Shown here: positions 8,233 to 16,912 of the stretch, one piece after another
Position numbering within the stretch: position 1 is the first letter of the stretch
How the letters are laid out: each line of letters starts with the position of its first letter
Assembly: GCA_945862065.1 (NCBI GenBank)
Contig: CAMAWT010000003.1
Span: 93,125 to 157,124 of the forward strand
DNA length: 64,000 nucleotides
Direction: 5' to 3'
DNA from: Flavobacterium psychrophilum
GTDB lineage: Bacteria; Bacteroidota; Bacteroidia; Flavobacteriales; Flavobacteriaceae
Notes under the pieces: model-generated
The model's database searches: none
Told to the model about the DNA's origin: nothing
Seen by the model: only the letters and a program-made list of their open reading frames with translations
Position numbers and translations under genes: made by a program

Positions 8233-9621
8233 TTACTCCATTCCGTCAATAGAAACATTGATTTTGCCTTGTGTTGAAATAAAAGCAATGATGGCTTCGT
8301 TGGTTAATTCTACTTTGTCAAATTCAAAATCTGAAAGGGTGCCGTTTACAAAAACGCCTTTCATTGGGGAATAATTGGTCAAATAGGGCAACATGTTTTT
8401 CTTGCCTTCAGCTAAGTTTTCTTTGATGGAATACCTGCAATTTGCTTCTATTTTTTTGACGATAACGCCTTGCAAAAGCCAGTTGGCAGTTTTGGTTAAA
8501 AGTCCTTTTGTGTTGAGCACATAATCCATTTTTTCGAAATAAATTTCTTTAGTAATGGGGTTATAATTTGGGATGCCTGTTAGGTAAATCGTTCCGTTGA
8601 GGCTTCCCGTCATTTGCAATTCAATGATCATTTTGCCTTCTTTTGCCCACAAGGCTACATTTTGAATTGTTATTTTTCGGCTTCCAGATGCAAATTCTTT
8701 TCCCTGAAAATTTTTAGTAATAATGCGAGATGCACTTTCGTAGGAAGAAACGGCTGCGACAGAAACATTGGATTGTTCGGCAATTTTAGTAACCGATTTA
8801 AAGGTAATGTTTTCTCTATTGATTCCTGGTTTTGGTGATTGCCCTACCATGGTGATCATGTTGCATTTAAGTCCGAGTTGCATGGCGATTTTTGATTTTT
8901 TGATTTGCGCATCGGTAACATACATTTCGAGTGGATTCATTTTGAACCAAGTTTCATAGACTTCGCTCGTTTGGAAAGGCGTACTCATTTGTTCTAAAAC
9001 GTTTAAAACATGGGGTTTAAAATCGCATGATTTGTCGATGGCATCATCTATTTTTCTGGCAATTTTGGATTTGAATAATGATAAAGTCGGATTGATAATA
9101 TAGGTAATCGGAACTTTTTTGCCCGCTACAAGGATAGTCGGACTTTCATTCCAATCAAAATTTTCAATTTTTGAGGTAGTATTCATTTTCCAATTGGATA
9201 ATTTTACATCACTTAGTAAGGTAATTGTTCCGTTAAGGTCAATTTCTCGCGTATCATTCAACCCCATAAAATCGGTTCCGTATTTGAATTTTGCCCAAAT
9301 TTTGAGAGGTACAACCGATTCGATTTTACCGTTTTTTTCTATGATTTTAATGGGGGCCGTTTTCCATATTTTCATTTCAGTCTTGTCGTCTGCCAAATTT
9401 GAATCGTCATAAATTTGTTCGCTCAACGATTTATTTAATTGATTCTCTATTTCTTTTAAAGTGATTTCCATCGGCATATTGACCGTAGAAGTGGTCATTT
9501 GATAGGCCATTGGTGTATTTGTTGAAGGTTCAGGACGTAAAGCCAAAATTTTATTCGAAGTTGAACAATTTGTAAAAATAGCTACAATAAAGAGATAGAT
9601 AAATAGGCGATTGCTTTTCAT
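8233..9621 (-). CDS. DUF4403 family lipoprotein
   Basis: A 462-residue protein of the DUF4403 family, whose function is unknown. A lipoprotein signal (LFIYLFIVAIFTNC, lipid-modified Cys at about 19) indicates anchoring to a membrane on the periplasmic side. The N-terminal TSTVNMPMEITLKEIENQLNKSL resembles the start of a lipid-binding/TULIP-like fold, and repeated segments of similar character follow, but this is only a fold impression. The C-terminal half includes MTGSLNGTIYLTGIPNYN. It is transcribed divergently from the TolC efflux operon and has no partner gene. A possible minus-strand -7 box, TATTTTTG, lies at 9671-9678. Confidence 0.8.
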   Translation of the reverse strand: MKSNRLFIYLFIVAIFTNCSTSNKILALRPEPSTNTPMAYQMTTSTVNMPMEITLKEIENQLNKSLSEQIYDDSNLADDKTEMKIWKTAPIKIIEKNGKIESVVPLKIWAKFKYGTDFMGLNDTREIDLNGTITLLSDVKLSNWKMNTTSKIENFDWNESPTILVAGKKVPITYIINPTLSLFKSKIARKIDDAIDKSCDFKPHVLNVLEQMSTPFQTSEVYETWFKMNPLEMYVTDAQIKKSKIAMQLGLKCNMITMVGQSPKPGINRENITFKSVTKIAEQSNVSVAAVSSYESASRIITKNFQGKEFASGSRKITIQNVALWAKEGKMIIELQMTGSLNGTIYLTGIPNYNPITKEIYFEKMDYVLNTKGLLTKTANWLLQGVIVKKIEANCRYSIKENLAEGKKNMLPYLTNYSPMKGVFVNGTLSDFEFDKVELTNEAIIAFISTQGKINVSIDGME

Positions 9622-9712
9622 AATGGTATTGAATTATAAATAAAATAATTTTTTTAAGTTGTGAATGTAACAAAAATATCATTTCATCGTCAGATATATA
9701 AAATATTTTGCA

Positions 9713-9742
9713 TTTGTTTTTGAATTAAAACGATTAAATTTG
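9713..9742 (+). promoter_or_regulatory. Promoter of the TolC-adaptor operon
   Basis: TTTG at 9713-9716, an 18-nt spacer, then TAAATTTG at 9735-9742 matches the Bacteroidota -33/-7 form. Transcription would begin about 25-30 nt before the ATG at 9774. Confidence 0.6.
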
Positions 9743-9773
9743 CGAAGCATTGTGTTCAACCTGAAATTATATT

Positions 9774-11147
9774 ATGATAAATTCTAAAAAAATAGCTGCT
9801 CTTTTTGTTTTGTTTGTGAGCATAAGTTCTTTTTCACAAGTAAAAAAATGGACCCTTCAGGAGTGTGTAAATTATGCGCTTAAAAATAATATTTCCATTC
9901 AACAATCGGAATTGGATTTAAAAGTTACTGCCATTTCAAAGTTGGATGCCATTGGTAGTTTTTTACCAAACCTCAACACCAATGCTTCGCACTCATGGAA
10001 TGTTGGTTTGAACCAAAATATTACAACTGGTTTACTTGAAAACCAAACGACCCAATTTACTTCTGCCGGATTCAACTCGAGTGTGGCTATTTATAACGGT
10101 TTGCAAAATCAAAACAGGTTGCGAAAAGCCAATTTGAGTTTGTTGGCTTCTCAATATCAATTGGCTAAAATGAAAGATGATGTTTCATTGAACATTGCCA
10201 ATTCTTTTCTTCAAATTCTGTTCAATAAAGAAAATTTAAAAGTACAAAAAGAACAACTTTCTGTTGACGAAAAACAACTTTCGAGAACTCAAAACCTTGT
10301 AGAAGCCGGAATGATTGCTCGAGGAGATTTGCTTGATGTACAAGCTACGGTAGCATCAGACCAACAACGAATTATTGCTGCTGAAAATGTATTGTTTTTA
10401 TCGAAGTTAGGCTTGGCACAATTGTTACAATTAACAGATTATCAAAATTTTGATGTTGAAGATTCCAATCAATTGGAGTTGCAAAATACAACGGTTTTGG
10501 ACAACCCAGCTGCCGTTTTAGAAAAAGCAAAAGCAGATAGAGTAGAATTGAAAATTGCTAAAACCAATTTAGAAATTGCCGAAAAAGACATCAAAATTGC
10601 CAAAGGAGCTTATCAACCAAGTGTTAGTGGGTTTTATAGTTTCAATACAAGAGCCAGCTATTCGGACAGAATTGTAGGGTTCCAAACAAATGGAACTCCA
10701 ATTTTGGCGCCACCTTTGTCTTTATTGGATCAATTTAGTGATAATAAAGGTCATAATTTTGGCTTGCAATTATCAGTTCCTATTTTTAACGGATTTGGAG
10801 TAAAAAATAATGTAGAAAGAGCCAAACTAACTTTTGAGCGAACGAAAATAGCTTCAAAAACTGCCGAATTGGATCTTGAGAGAAATGTTTATACCGCTAT
10901 AACCGATGCAAAAGGTGCTATCAATGCTCATGAATCAGCAGTAATTGCAATGAACGCCAGAAAAGAATCGGTAAATTATGCCAAAGAAAAATATGAAGTG
11001 GGCATGATGAATAGTTTTGATTTCAATCAGGCTCAAACGCTTTTTACCAATGCGCAGTCAGAAGTTGTTCGAACAAAATATGATGCTATTTTTAAAATAA
11101 AAGTAGTTGAATTTTATTTTGGAATTTCCATTTCAGAAATGAAGTAA
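9774..11147 (+). CDS. TolC family outer membrane efflux protein
   Basis: A 457-residue outer membrane channel subunit that would form the exit duct of a tripartite efflux pump. A signal peptide (1-22, ending SSFSQ) is followed by two repeated outer-membrane-efflux halves rich in long coiled-coil helices. Typical motifs are LQECVNYALKNNISIQQSELDL near the N-terminus and YEVGMMNSFDFNQAQ near the C-terminus. It is the first gene of an operon: a 66-residue ORF overlaps its stop by one base, followed by the periplasmic adaptor gene and tsaB. No ABC or RND inner membrane pump gene is in the window, so that partner is encoded elsewhere. Confidence 0.92.
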   Translation: MINSKKIAALFVLFVSISSFSQVKKWTLQECVNYALKNNISIQQSELDLKVTAISKLDAIGSFLPNLNTNASHSWNVGLNQNITTGLLENQTTQFTSAGFNSSVAIYNGLQNQNRLRKANLSLLASQYQLAKMKDDVSLNIANSFLQILFNKENLKVQKEQLSVDEKQLSRTQNLVEAGMIARGDLLDVQATVASDQQRIIAAENVLFLSKLGLAQLLQLTDYQNFDVEDSNQLELQNTTVLDNPAAVLEKAKADRVELKIAKTNLEIAEKDIKIAKGAYQPSVSGFYSFNTRASYSDRIVGFQTNGTPILAPPLSLLDQFSDNKGHNFGLQLSVPIFNGFGVKNNVERAKLTFERTKIASKTAELDLERNVYTAITDAKGAINAHESAVIAMNARKESVNYAKEKYEVGMMNSFDFNQAQTLFTNAQSEVVRTKYDAIFKIKVVEFYFGISISEMK

Positions 11148-11347
11148 TGAATATAAAAAGCAACAATGTTAAAATACTAATTGAATGTGTTAAAGCTTTT
11201 GGGCTTGGAGCATTGATTGGTTTTGGAATTAAATATCTAAGAAATATTGATTCGAATGCGCCCGTATTTATAATTGGGTTTATATTTTTATCAGCTCATG
11301 CCCGAAACAATTCATATTCAAAAAATAATAATAAATTAGAAAACTAA
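11147..11347 (+). CDS. Small membrane protein in an efflux operon, unknown
   Basis: A 66-residue ORF whose ATG overlaps the tolC-like stop codon (TAATG) and which ends 6 nt before the adaptor gene, so it is probably translated by coupling. Two hydrophobic stretches (about 16-30, FGLGALIGFGIKYL, and 38-51, APVFIIGFIFLSA) suggest a hairpin of two membrane segments with a short polar tail. I do not recognise a family. It may be an accessory protein or a recent insertion; the tight spacing argues for a real gene. Confidence 0.5.
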   Translation: MNIKSNNVKILIECVKAFGLGALIGFGIKYLRNIDSNAPVFIIGFIFLSAHARNNSYSKNNNKLEN

Positions 11348-11353
11348 AATACC

Positions 11354-12658
11354 ATGTCAAAAAAGAAAGTTTACATCACTATTGGAGTATTATTAGGAAT
11401 AATAATTCTACTTATTGCTTTATCTAAAGCAGGTGTTTTTGGAGAAAGAGATACTTCTATTGAAGTTGAAACTGCCAAAGTTGAAGAAATAACAATCATC
11501 GAAAAAGTATCGGCAACCGGAAAAATACAACCCGAAATTGAAGTTAAGATTTCTTCAGAAGTTTCTGGTGAAATCATTGCATTGCCTGTAAAAGAGGGCC
11601 AAGTAGTGAAAAAAGGAGATCTTTTAGTGAAAATCAATCCCGATTTATATACCTCTGGATTAGATCGTTCGGTTTCTAATTATTCTGGAACAAAAGCTGG
11701 ATTAAGCCAAGCGGATGCCTCATACAAAGAAGCACAAGCCAATTTCAACAGAAGCAAAATGCTGTATGACAAAGGAATCATTTCAAAATCGGAATGGGAC
11801 AAAGCAACTGCTGCCTTTGAAGTAGCAAAAGCTAGCAAAGAGTCGGCATATTATAATGTGAAAAGTGCCTCTGCAACGGTTAAAGAAGCCAAAGACAATT
11901 TAGGAAGAACCACTATCTATTCTCCAGAAAACGGAACCATTTCGATGTTAAACGTAGAATTGGGCGAACGCGTTTTGGGAACCCAACAAATGACTGGAAC
12001 AGAGATTTTACGTGTTGCGAATTTGAACAATATGGAAGTTGAAGTAGATGTTAATGAAAATGACATCGTAAAAATCAGTATTGGCGATAGTACTAATATT
12101 CAAGTAGATGCTTATCTTAAAAAAGAATTTAAAGGCGTTGTAACCAGCATTTCAAATTCGGCAAGCGCTGCAACTACAGCAGATCAAGTAACGAACTTTA
12201 AAGTAAAAGTAAGAATTTTAAAAGAATCATACCAAGATTTAACAGAAGGTAAACCTGCAACGTTTTCTCCTTTTAGACCAGGAATGACAGCAACGGTTGA
12301 TATAATTACGACCAGAAAAGAAAAAGTGTTGGGTGTGCCAATTAGTGCTGTAGTTGTAAAATCGGATACAACGGCCACCAAAAAATTTGCTGTGGAAGAA
12401 AAAGCGGGTGAAGAGGGAGATAAATCATTACCGAAATCGGATAAAAAATTCGAATGTGTGTTTGTAAAAGTGGGTGACAAAGCAAAAATTAGAATTGTAA
12501 AAACCGGAATTCAAGACGATTCAAAAATTGAAATTTTATCAGGATTGAAAGCTGGCGACGAGATAATCGTAGGGCCTTATGTAACCGTTTCGAAAGAATT
12601 AAACTCTGGCGATAAAGTAAAAGGTGCTTCTGATAAAACAGAAAAAGCAAAAAAATAA
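11354..12658 (+). CDS. Efflux periplasmic adaptor subunit (HlyD/MacA-like)
   Basis: A 434-residue membrane-fusion protein that links an inner membrane pump to TolC. A single N-terminal transmembrane helix (about 5-24) is followed by a lipoyl/barrel-sandwich half-motif (KISSEVSGEIIALPVKEGQ, about 55-75), a coiled-coil hairpin (about 100-190), the second lipoyl half (TIYSPENGTISMLNVELGE) and a beta-barrel domain. The C-terminal membrane-proximal region contains IEILSGLKAGDEIIVGPY. The form resembles MacA, which normally works with the ABC transporter MacB, but no macB lies nearby. It ends with a lysine-rich tail only 2 nt before tsaB. Confidence 0.9.
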   Translation: MSKKKVYITIGVLLGIIILLIALSKAGVFGERDTSIEVETAKVEEITIIEKVSATGKIQPEIEVKISSEVSGEIIALPVKEGQVVKKGDLLVKINPDLYTSGLDRSVSNYSGTKAGLSQADASYKEAQANFNRSKMLYDKGIISKSEWDKATAAFEVAKASKESAYYNVKSASATVKEAKDNLGRTTIYSPENGTISMLNVELGERVLGTQQMTGTEILRVANLNNMEVEVDVNENDIVKISIGDSTNIQVDAYLKKEFKGVVTSISNSASAATTADQVTNFKVKVRILKESYQDLTEGKPATFSPFRPGMTATVDIITTRKEKVLGVPISAVVVKSDTTATKKFAVEEKAGEEGDKSLPKSDKKFECVFVKVGDKAKIRIVKTGIQDDSKIEILSGLKAGDEIIVGPYVTVSKELNSGDKVKGASDKTEKAKK

Positions 12659-12660
12659 AT

Positions 12661-13335
12661 TTGGTTTATATTTTAAACATAGAAACAAGTACCAAAAACT
12701 GCTCGGTTGCGTTATCGCAAAACGGGCAGTTGTTGCTTTGTAAAGAAATGTCCGATCAAGGTTTTTCGCATGCCGAAAAATTACATGTTTTCATTGAAGA
12801 AATTTTAGCCGAAACTTCTATTTCATTTTCTCAATTATCAGCCATAGCCGTTAGTTCGGGACCAGGATCGTACACCGGATTAAGAATTGGTGTTTCTGCG
12901 GCAAAAGGACTAAGTTTTGCAGGCAATATTCCGCTTATTTCAGTTGATACCTTAATGTCTTTGGCACACCAAATTAACATTCCTGACGGATTTATTATCC
13001 CCATGATTGATGCCCGACGAATGGAGGTTTATAGCGCTGTTTTTAACTCAAAAAAAGAAATGGTTCGTGGGGTTGAAGCTCAAATAATTACCAGCGAAAG
13101 TTTTGCTGAAATTACAGATACTATTTACTTTATAGGCGACTCCAATGAGAAAGTAAAATCAATTTTAGACAAGCCCAATCATGTTTTTTTAGACGAACAT
13201 ACTTACCCTTCCGCACAACAAATGTGTGAGCTTTCCTATCAAAAATTTCTAAACAATCAATTGGAAGATTTGGCATATTATGAGCCTTATTATTTGAAGG
13301 ATTTTCTATTTATAAAATCTACCAAATCTGTTTGA
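12661..13335 (+). CDS. tsaB: tRNA threonylcarbamoyladenosine biosynthesis protein TsaB
   Basis: A 224-residue partner of TsaD in making t6A37 on ANN-decoding tRNAs, acting in the cytoplasm. The ASKHA-fold start ILNIETSTKNCSVAL and the signature SSGPGSYTGLRIG (about 62-74) with LMSLAHQ are diagnostic. Translation must begin at the TTG at 12661, since no ATG or GTG fits and the protein is full length from there. It lies 2 nt after the adaptor gene and is probably co-transcribed with the efflux genes, an association that looks positional rather than functional. No terminator is visible behind it. Confidence 0.93.
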   Translation: MVYILNIETSTKNCSVALSQNGQLLLCKEMSDQGFSHAEKLHVFIEEILAETSISFSQLSAIAVSSGPGSYTGLRIGVSAAKGLSFAGNIPLISVDTLMSLAHQINIPDGFIIPMIDARRMEVYSAVFNSKKEMVRGVEAQIITSESFAEITDTIYFIGDSNEKVKSILDKPNHVFLDEHTYPSAQQMCELSYQKFLNNQLEDLAYYEPYYLKDFLFIKSTKSV

Positions 13336-13715
13336 TTTGAGGCAAGTTTGTGAATTTTACTTTATTTTTAACTACGGATGAAACGGATTTTTCGGATTGT
13401 CACGGATTAAATCTGTGAAATTTGTTGTAAAAAAATAAGAGAGATTTAACTTACAGTTTTTTTGGATATTTACGCTAAAAAAATTTTATAAATGGAATAT
13501 GATTTGAAACTTTTTGAAATCAGGAAATTGTTGTTTGATTAAAATCCATTCTTGCTACCGAATTTAAAATCAAAAATTATTTCCATTTGTGAAATGTAAT
13601 GCTTGAAGTTTCAAGATTTTGGTATTTAGCAATTAGTTAATTTAATTAAAAAAAGGGAAATTGAGAAAACTACAAAATATTTCATCAGAAAATGCCTAGC
13701 CATTTGCTTTAAATA
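13336..13715. other. 380-nt non-coding stretch with degenerate CGGATT phrase
   Basis: No convincing gene. Around 13371-13427 the phrase ACGGAT/ACGGATT recurs four times and is followed by AAATCTGTGAAATTTG. Similar wording occurs at 35698-35766 and 61401-61442. The remaining sequence is AT-rich and featureless to me. Confidence 0.5.
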
Positions 13716-15182
13716 TTAATCAACAATTGGGAACGTTACCGTAAACGTGGTGCCTGTTCCAACCGCTGTATCAAAAATAATGGTGCCTTTATAATTCTCA
13801 ATGATGTTTTTGATAATCCCTAATCCGAGTCCCATGCCGCTTGTTTTGGTGGTAAATTTTGGTTCGAATATATAAGCAGAATTTTCGGTTTCGATGCCGG
13901 TTCCATTATCTTTTACGCTGATGTTGACGTTGTTGTCTTGTTTTTTTACGGCGACGATAATGTTTTTCTCTTCTTGCTCTTCGGGTATGGCTTGGATGGC
14001 GTTTTTGACCAAATTGGTGATGATTCTGATGAGTTGCGTTCGATCCATAATGGTGATGATTTCGTCATCTTCACTTTCGAAATGAATGTATTCTTCGTTG
14101 AAAATATCCAATGAAAACTCAACAACTTCAACTACATTGAGTGTTTCGTTTTGTTGCGCCGGCATGGATGCAAAATTTGAAAAAGCAGAGGCAACCGAAC
14201 TCATGGTATCTATTTGCTGAATCAACGTTTTGGTATAATCGCTCAGTTTTTGCTTTAAATTTGGATCGGATTCTTCAAACTTCCGTTGAAAATTTTGAAC
14301 GGTTAAACGCATCGGCGTCAATGGATTTTTAATCTCGTGTGCTACTTGTTTTGCCATTTCGCGCCAAGCTTGTTCACGTTCTCCTTGTGCCAATTTGGTT
14401 GCGCTTTCTTCTAGTTTATCAACCATGTCGTTGTAAGCCGTTATGAGCGAATTGATTTCACGACTGTTGGCTTCAATCACGATTTTTTCGTTTTTTTGGT
14501 TTAAGCTAGTTTCGTTGATTTTATCAGAAATTGTTTTTAATGACTTGGTTATGTACGATGCTAAAAAATAAGCTAATGCAAATGCAATGAGCAACATGAA
14601 GAAATAAACCTGCGTTAATTTTATCAAAAATTCTTGAATTTCATTTTCATAAAAACTATCATCTTCTACATACGGAAGGTTCAAAATTCCGAGTGGTTTG
14701 AATTTATCGTCTTTGATTTGGCTGAAAGACGATCTGTTTTTGACGCCATCAATACTTTTTATATCAACATATCTTTTCTCAATTGATGATTTTACGAGTT
14801 TAACAATATATTTTGGAACAGGCGGCGAAATACTATCAACAGAAAAAGAGGCTTTTGAAGATTTAATTAGTTTTCCATCTAGTGAATAAATATTGATTTC
14901 AAGACTGTGAATATCGGATAATTCGTGAATTTTATCCTTAAAAATTAGGGGTAAATTCTTTTCGTTCAACGGATAAGTCGTATTGGAAAGCACATAATTG
15001 ATGTGCTCCTTGATGGCATCTTCTTTTCGGTCCAAACGCTCTTGATGGTAATTTCGAGCTTCATTTTTGAACTGAATCAACGAAATAGAAGCCATTAAAA
15101 TAGACGCGATTAATATTAATACAATCATCGATAGGAAAATCCTAATACGAAGTGACAGCATTGAAAATTTGAAGTTGTTCAT
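13716..15182 (-). CDS. NtrY-like sensor histidine kinase
   Basis: A 488-residue membrane kinase. A first transmembrane helix (about 14-36), an extracytoplasmic sensor region of about 150 residues, a second helix (about 190-212), a HAMP-like linker and a kinase core follow in order. The H box is QVAHEIKNPLTPMRLTVQNF with phosphoacceptor His282; the EIKNPLTP form is typical of NtrY-type kinases. N box (NLVKNAIQAIPEE), G1 (DNGTGI), F box (FEPKFTTK) and G2 (GMGLGLGI) are intact. No response regulator gene is next to it. The leader contains a 13-bp tandem repeat array. It lies downstream of hemJ on the same strand but is 156 nt away, so it probably has its own control. Confidence 0.9.
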   Translation of the reverse strand: MNNFKFSMLSLRIRIFLSMIVLILIASILMASISLIQFKNEARNYHQERLDRKEDAIKEHINYVLSNTTYPLNEKNLPLIFKDKIHELSDIHSLEINIYSLDGKLIKSSKASFSVDSISPPVPKYIVKLVKSSIEKRYVDIKSIDGVKNRSSFSQIKDDKFKPLGILNLPYVEDDSFYENEIQEFLIKLTQVYFFMLLIAFALAYFLASYITKSLKTISDKINETSLNQKNEKIVIEANSREINSLITAYNDMVDKLEESATKLAQGEREQAWREMAKQVAHEIKNPLTPMRLTVQNFQRKFEESDPNLKQKLSDYTKTLIQQIDTMSSVASAFSNFASMPAQQNETLNVVEVVEFSLDIFNEEYIHFESEDDEIITIMDRTQLIRIITNLVKNAIQAIPEEQEEKNIIVAVKKQDNNVNISVKDNGTGIETENSAYIFEPKFTTKTSGMGLGLGIIKNIIENYKGTIIFDTAVGTGTTFTVTFPIVD

Positions 15183-15192
15183 TGTTTGATTT

Positions 15193-15282
15193 TCAGTCTC
15201 AGTATTCAGTCTCAGTATTCAGTCTCAGTATTCAGTCTAAATATTTAGTCTAAATATTTAGACTGAATATTTAGTTTCAGAT
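15193..15282. repeat. 13-bp tandem repeat array, about 7 units
   Basis: The first three units are identical (TCAGTCTCAGTAT); then come TCAGTCTAAATAT, TTAGTCTAAATAT, TTAGACTGAATAT and a partial TTAGTTTCAGAT. The gradual drift suggests growth by slippage followed by decay. It lies in the leader of the NtrY-like kinase. A further phrase, GACTGTAAACTGTAAACTGTG, follows at about 15303-15323. Confidence 0.9.
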
Positions 15283-15338
15283 TTAGACGCGCCTGATCAC
15301 TGTGACTGTAAACTGTAAACTGTGACTGCGACTTTAAA

Positions 15339-15878
15339 CTACTTTTTTTCTCTTATTCTCTTATAAAATTTAAACCCAAGCATGATGATTATTGAAAACA
15401 AAAATATTCCGATAACGCCATAAATCCAATTGAAAGCATTTTTTAAAATTACTAAAAAAACAACCGCAAACAAAATTATGGTGGCACCTTCATTCCAAAG
15501 GCGCATAAAGTTGGAGGTATATTTAAAAGTATCGTTTTGCAATTGCTTATATATTTGTTGACATTTTATATGATACAAAAATAGCGCCAAAACAAATCCG
15601 AGTTTCACATGCATCCAAGGCATTTGTAACCAAGCTGGCATCAAAATTAGTAACCAAACCGCAAATAATGTAGCTAAAACCGCACTTGGCCAAGTAATTA
15701 TATACCAAAGACGATACGTCATTATTTTGTATTGGTTTAATAAAATTTCTCTCTCTGGCGAAGGTTTTTCATTCGCTTCAATTTGATATACAAACAAACG
15801 AACAATATAAAACAACCCTGCAAACCAAGTGATTACAAAGATAAGGTGAAGTGATTTTAGGTAATTGTAGAGTTCCAT
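15339..15878 (-). CDS. hemJ: Protoporphyrinogen IX oxidase, HemJ type
   Basis: A 179-residue inner membrane protein that oxidises protoporphyrinogen IX to protoporphyrin IX, the step before ferrochelatase. Four to five hydrophobic helices are evident. The N-terminal motif SLHLIFVITWFAGLFYIVRLFVY is diagnostic, with the conserved His at about 11. The start codon overlaps the stop of the upstream nuclease gene by one base, and hemH is one gene further upstream, which supports the heme role. No HemG or HemY is present in the window. Length fits the family. Confidence 0.88.
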   Translation of the reverse strand: MELYNYLKSLHLIFVITWFAGLFYIVRLFVYQIEANEKPSPEREILLNQYKIMTYRLWYIITWPSAVLATLFAVWLLILMPAWLQMPWMHVKLGFVLALFLYHIKCQQIYKQLQNDTFKYTSNFMRLWNEGATIILFAVVFLVILKNAFNWIYGVIGIFLFSIIIMLGFKFYKRIREKK

Positions 15879-16897
15879 TAATCTAAATTTTCATTGTTTT
15901 GTAATAATCGCTCAAATTCTTGTTCTGTTGGCAAAAATTGTGCTATTTCATTTGGCAATTGTTTGTAACTATATGTTGCAACTCCAATTGGATTATTTGC
16001 CATTTCTAATGCGTATTCAACCGTTATTTTGCTTTTTGTTTTGCAAAGCAATATTCCGATTGTTTGATTATCTTCGGGATATTTGATAGTTTTATCTAAT
16101 AAATGCAAGTACCAGTTTAATTGTTGGCTATGTTCTGGTTTGAATTCTGTGGTTTTTAATTCGATTGCAATCATCGATTTTAATTTTCTGTGAAAAAAAA
16201 GTAAATCTACAAAATATTCTTTATCGTCTAATTCAAGTCGAAATTGTCTCCCCATAAATGCAAAATCATTGCCAAGTTGTCCAATAGTTTTAATAATATT
16301 ATTAACTAATGCGTTTTCTAAATCTCTTTCGGTATGTAATTCTTCTAGATTTAAAAACGACAAATTATATTCGTCTTTAAATTCTAAACGATATTCAATT
16401 AGTTTATTTTCATTAAGTGTTTTAGAAAAATTATTTTGAAATTCTAATTGCTTTTTGAAGCTATCAAATTTAATTTCTTCCTCCAAAATTGATCTACTCC
16501 AACCTCGTTCTAACGATTTTTGCAAATAGAAAGTCCTTTCCTCTTTATTTTTTACCTTAGCAAAAATAAGGTTTGAATGTCCCCAAGGAATTTTGGACAC
16601 AGCTTGTGTCCAAATTGAATTTTGGCAAATTTCTTCATAAATTAATTTCATTCGTCTTAAATTTCTTGACGAAAAACCTTTTACTCCAACATATTCTGTT
16701 TGCAAATCTTTTGATATAGTATCAATAATGCTTTCACCCCAACCCGATTTTAGTTTTTCAGAAAATATTTTTCCAAAATCGAGATACATTAAAATCATTT
16801 CAGAATTTACCGTCGAAAGACTTTTGTATTGAGCAAGTTTTATTCGCTCCTTTAAATTTAAAAGTGTTTGATTATAATTTTCAGGTAATTTTTCCAT
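15878..16897 (-). CDS. YhcG-like PD-(D/E)XK nuclease (DUF1016)
   Basis: A 339-residue protein with an N-terminal DUF1016 helical domain (about 10-150; motifs WGESIIDTISKDLQ and FSSRNLRRMKLIYE) and a C-terminal PD-(D/E)XK nuclease domain. The putative metal-binding residues are Asp231 in YFVDLLFFH and Glu246/Lys248 in IAIELKTTEF. The family is found in many genomes near restriction or mobile genes, but its role is not established. Here it lies between hemH and hemJ, sharing a base with hemJ and starting 15 nt after hemH, so it is probably expressed with the heme genes. That position looks like a later insertion into the operon. Confidence 0.85.
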   Translation of the reverse strand: MEKLPENYNQTLLNLKERIKLAQYKSLSTVNSEMILMYLDFGKIFSEKLKSGWGESIIDTISKDLQTEYVGVKGFSSRNLRRMKLIYEEICQNSIWTQAVSKIPWGHSNLIFAKVKNKEERTFYLQKSLERGWSRSILEEEIKFDSFKKQLEFQNNFSKTLNENKLIEYRLEFKDEYNLSFLNLEELHTERDLENALVNNIIKTIGQLGNDFAFMGRQFRLELDDKEYFVDLLFFHRKLKSMIAIELKTTEFKPEHSQQLNWYLHLLDKTIKYPEDNQTIGILLCKTKSKITVEYALEMANNPIGVATYSYKQLPNEIAQFLPTEQEFERLLQNNENLD

Positions 16898-16912
16898 AAA
16901 ATAAATCTAACT

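Noticed and set aside
15193..15282. Considered a CRISPR-like array
   Set aside because: Units are 13 bp with no spacers and show gradual drift, which fits slippage.
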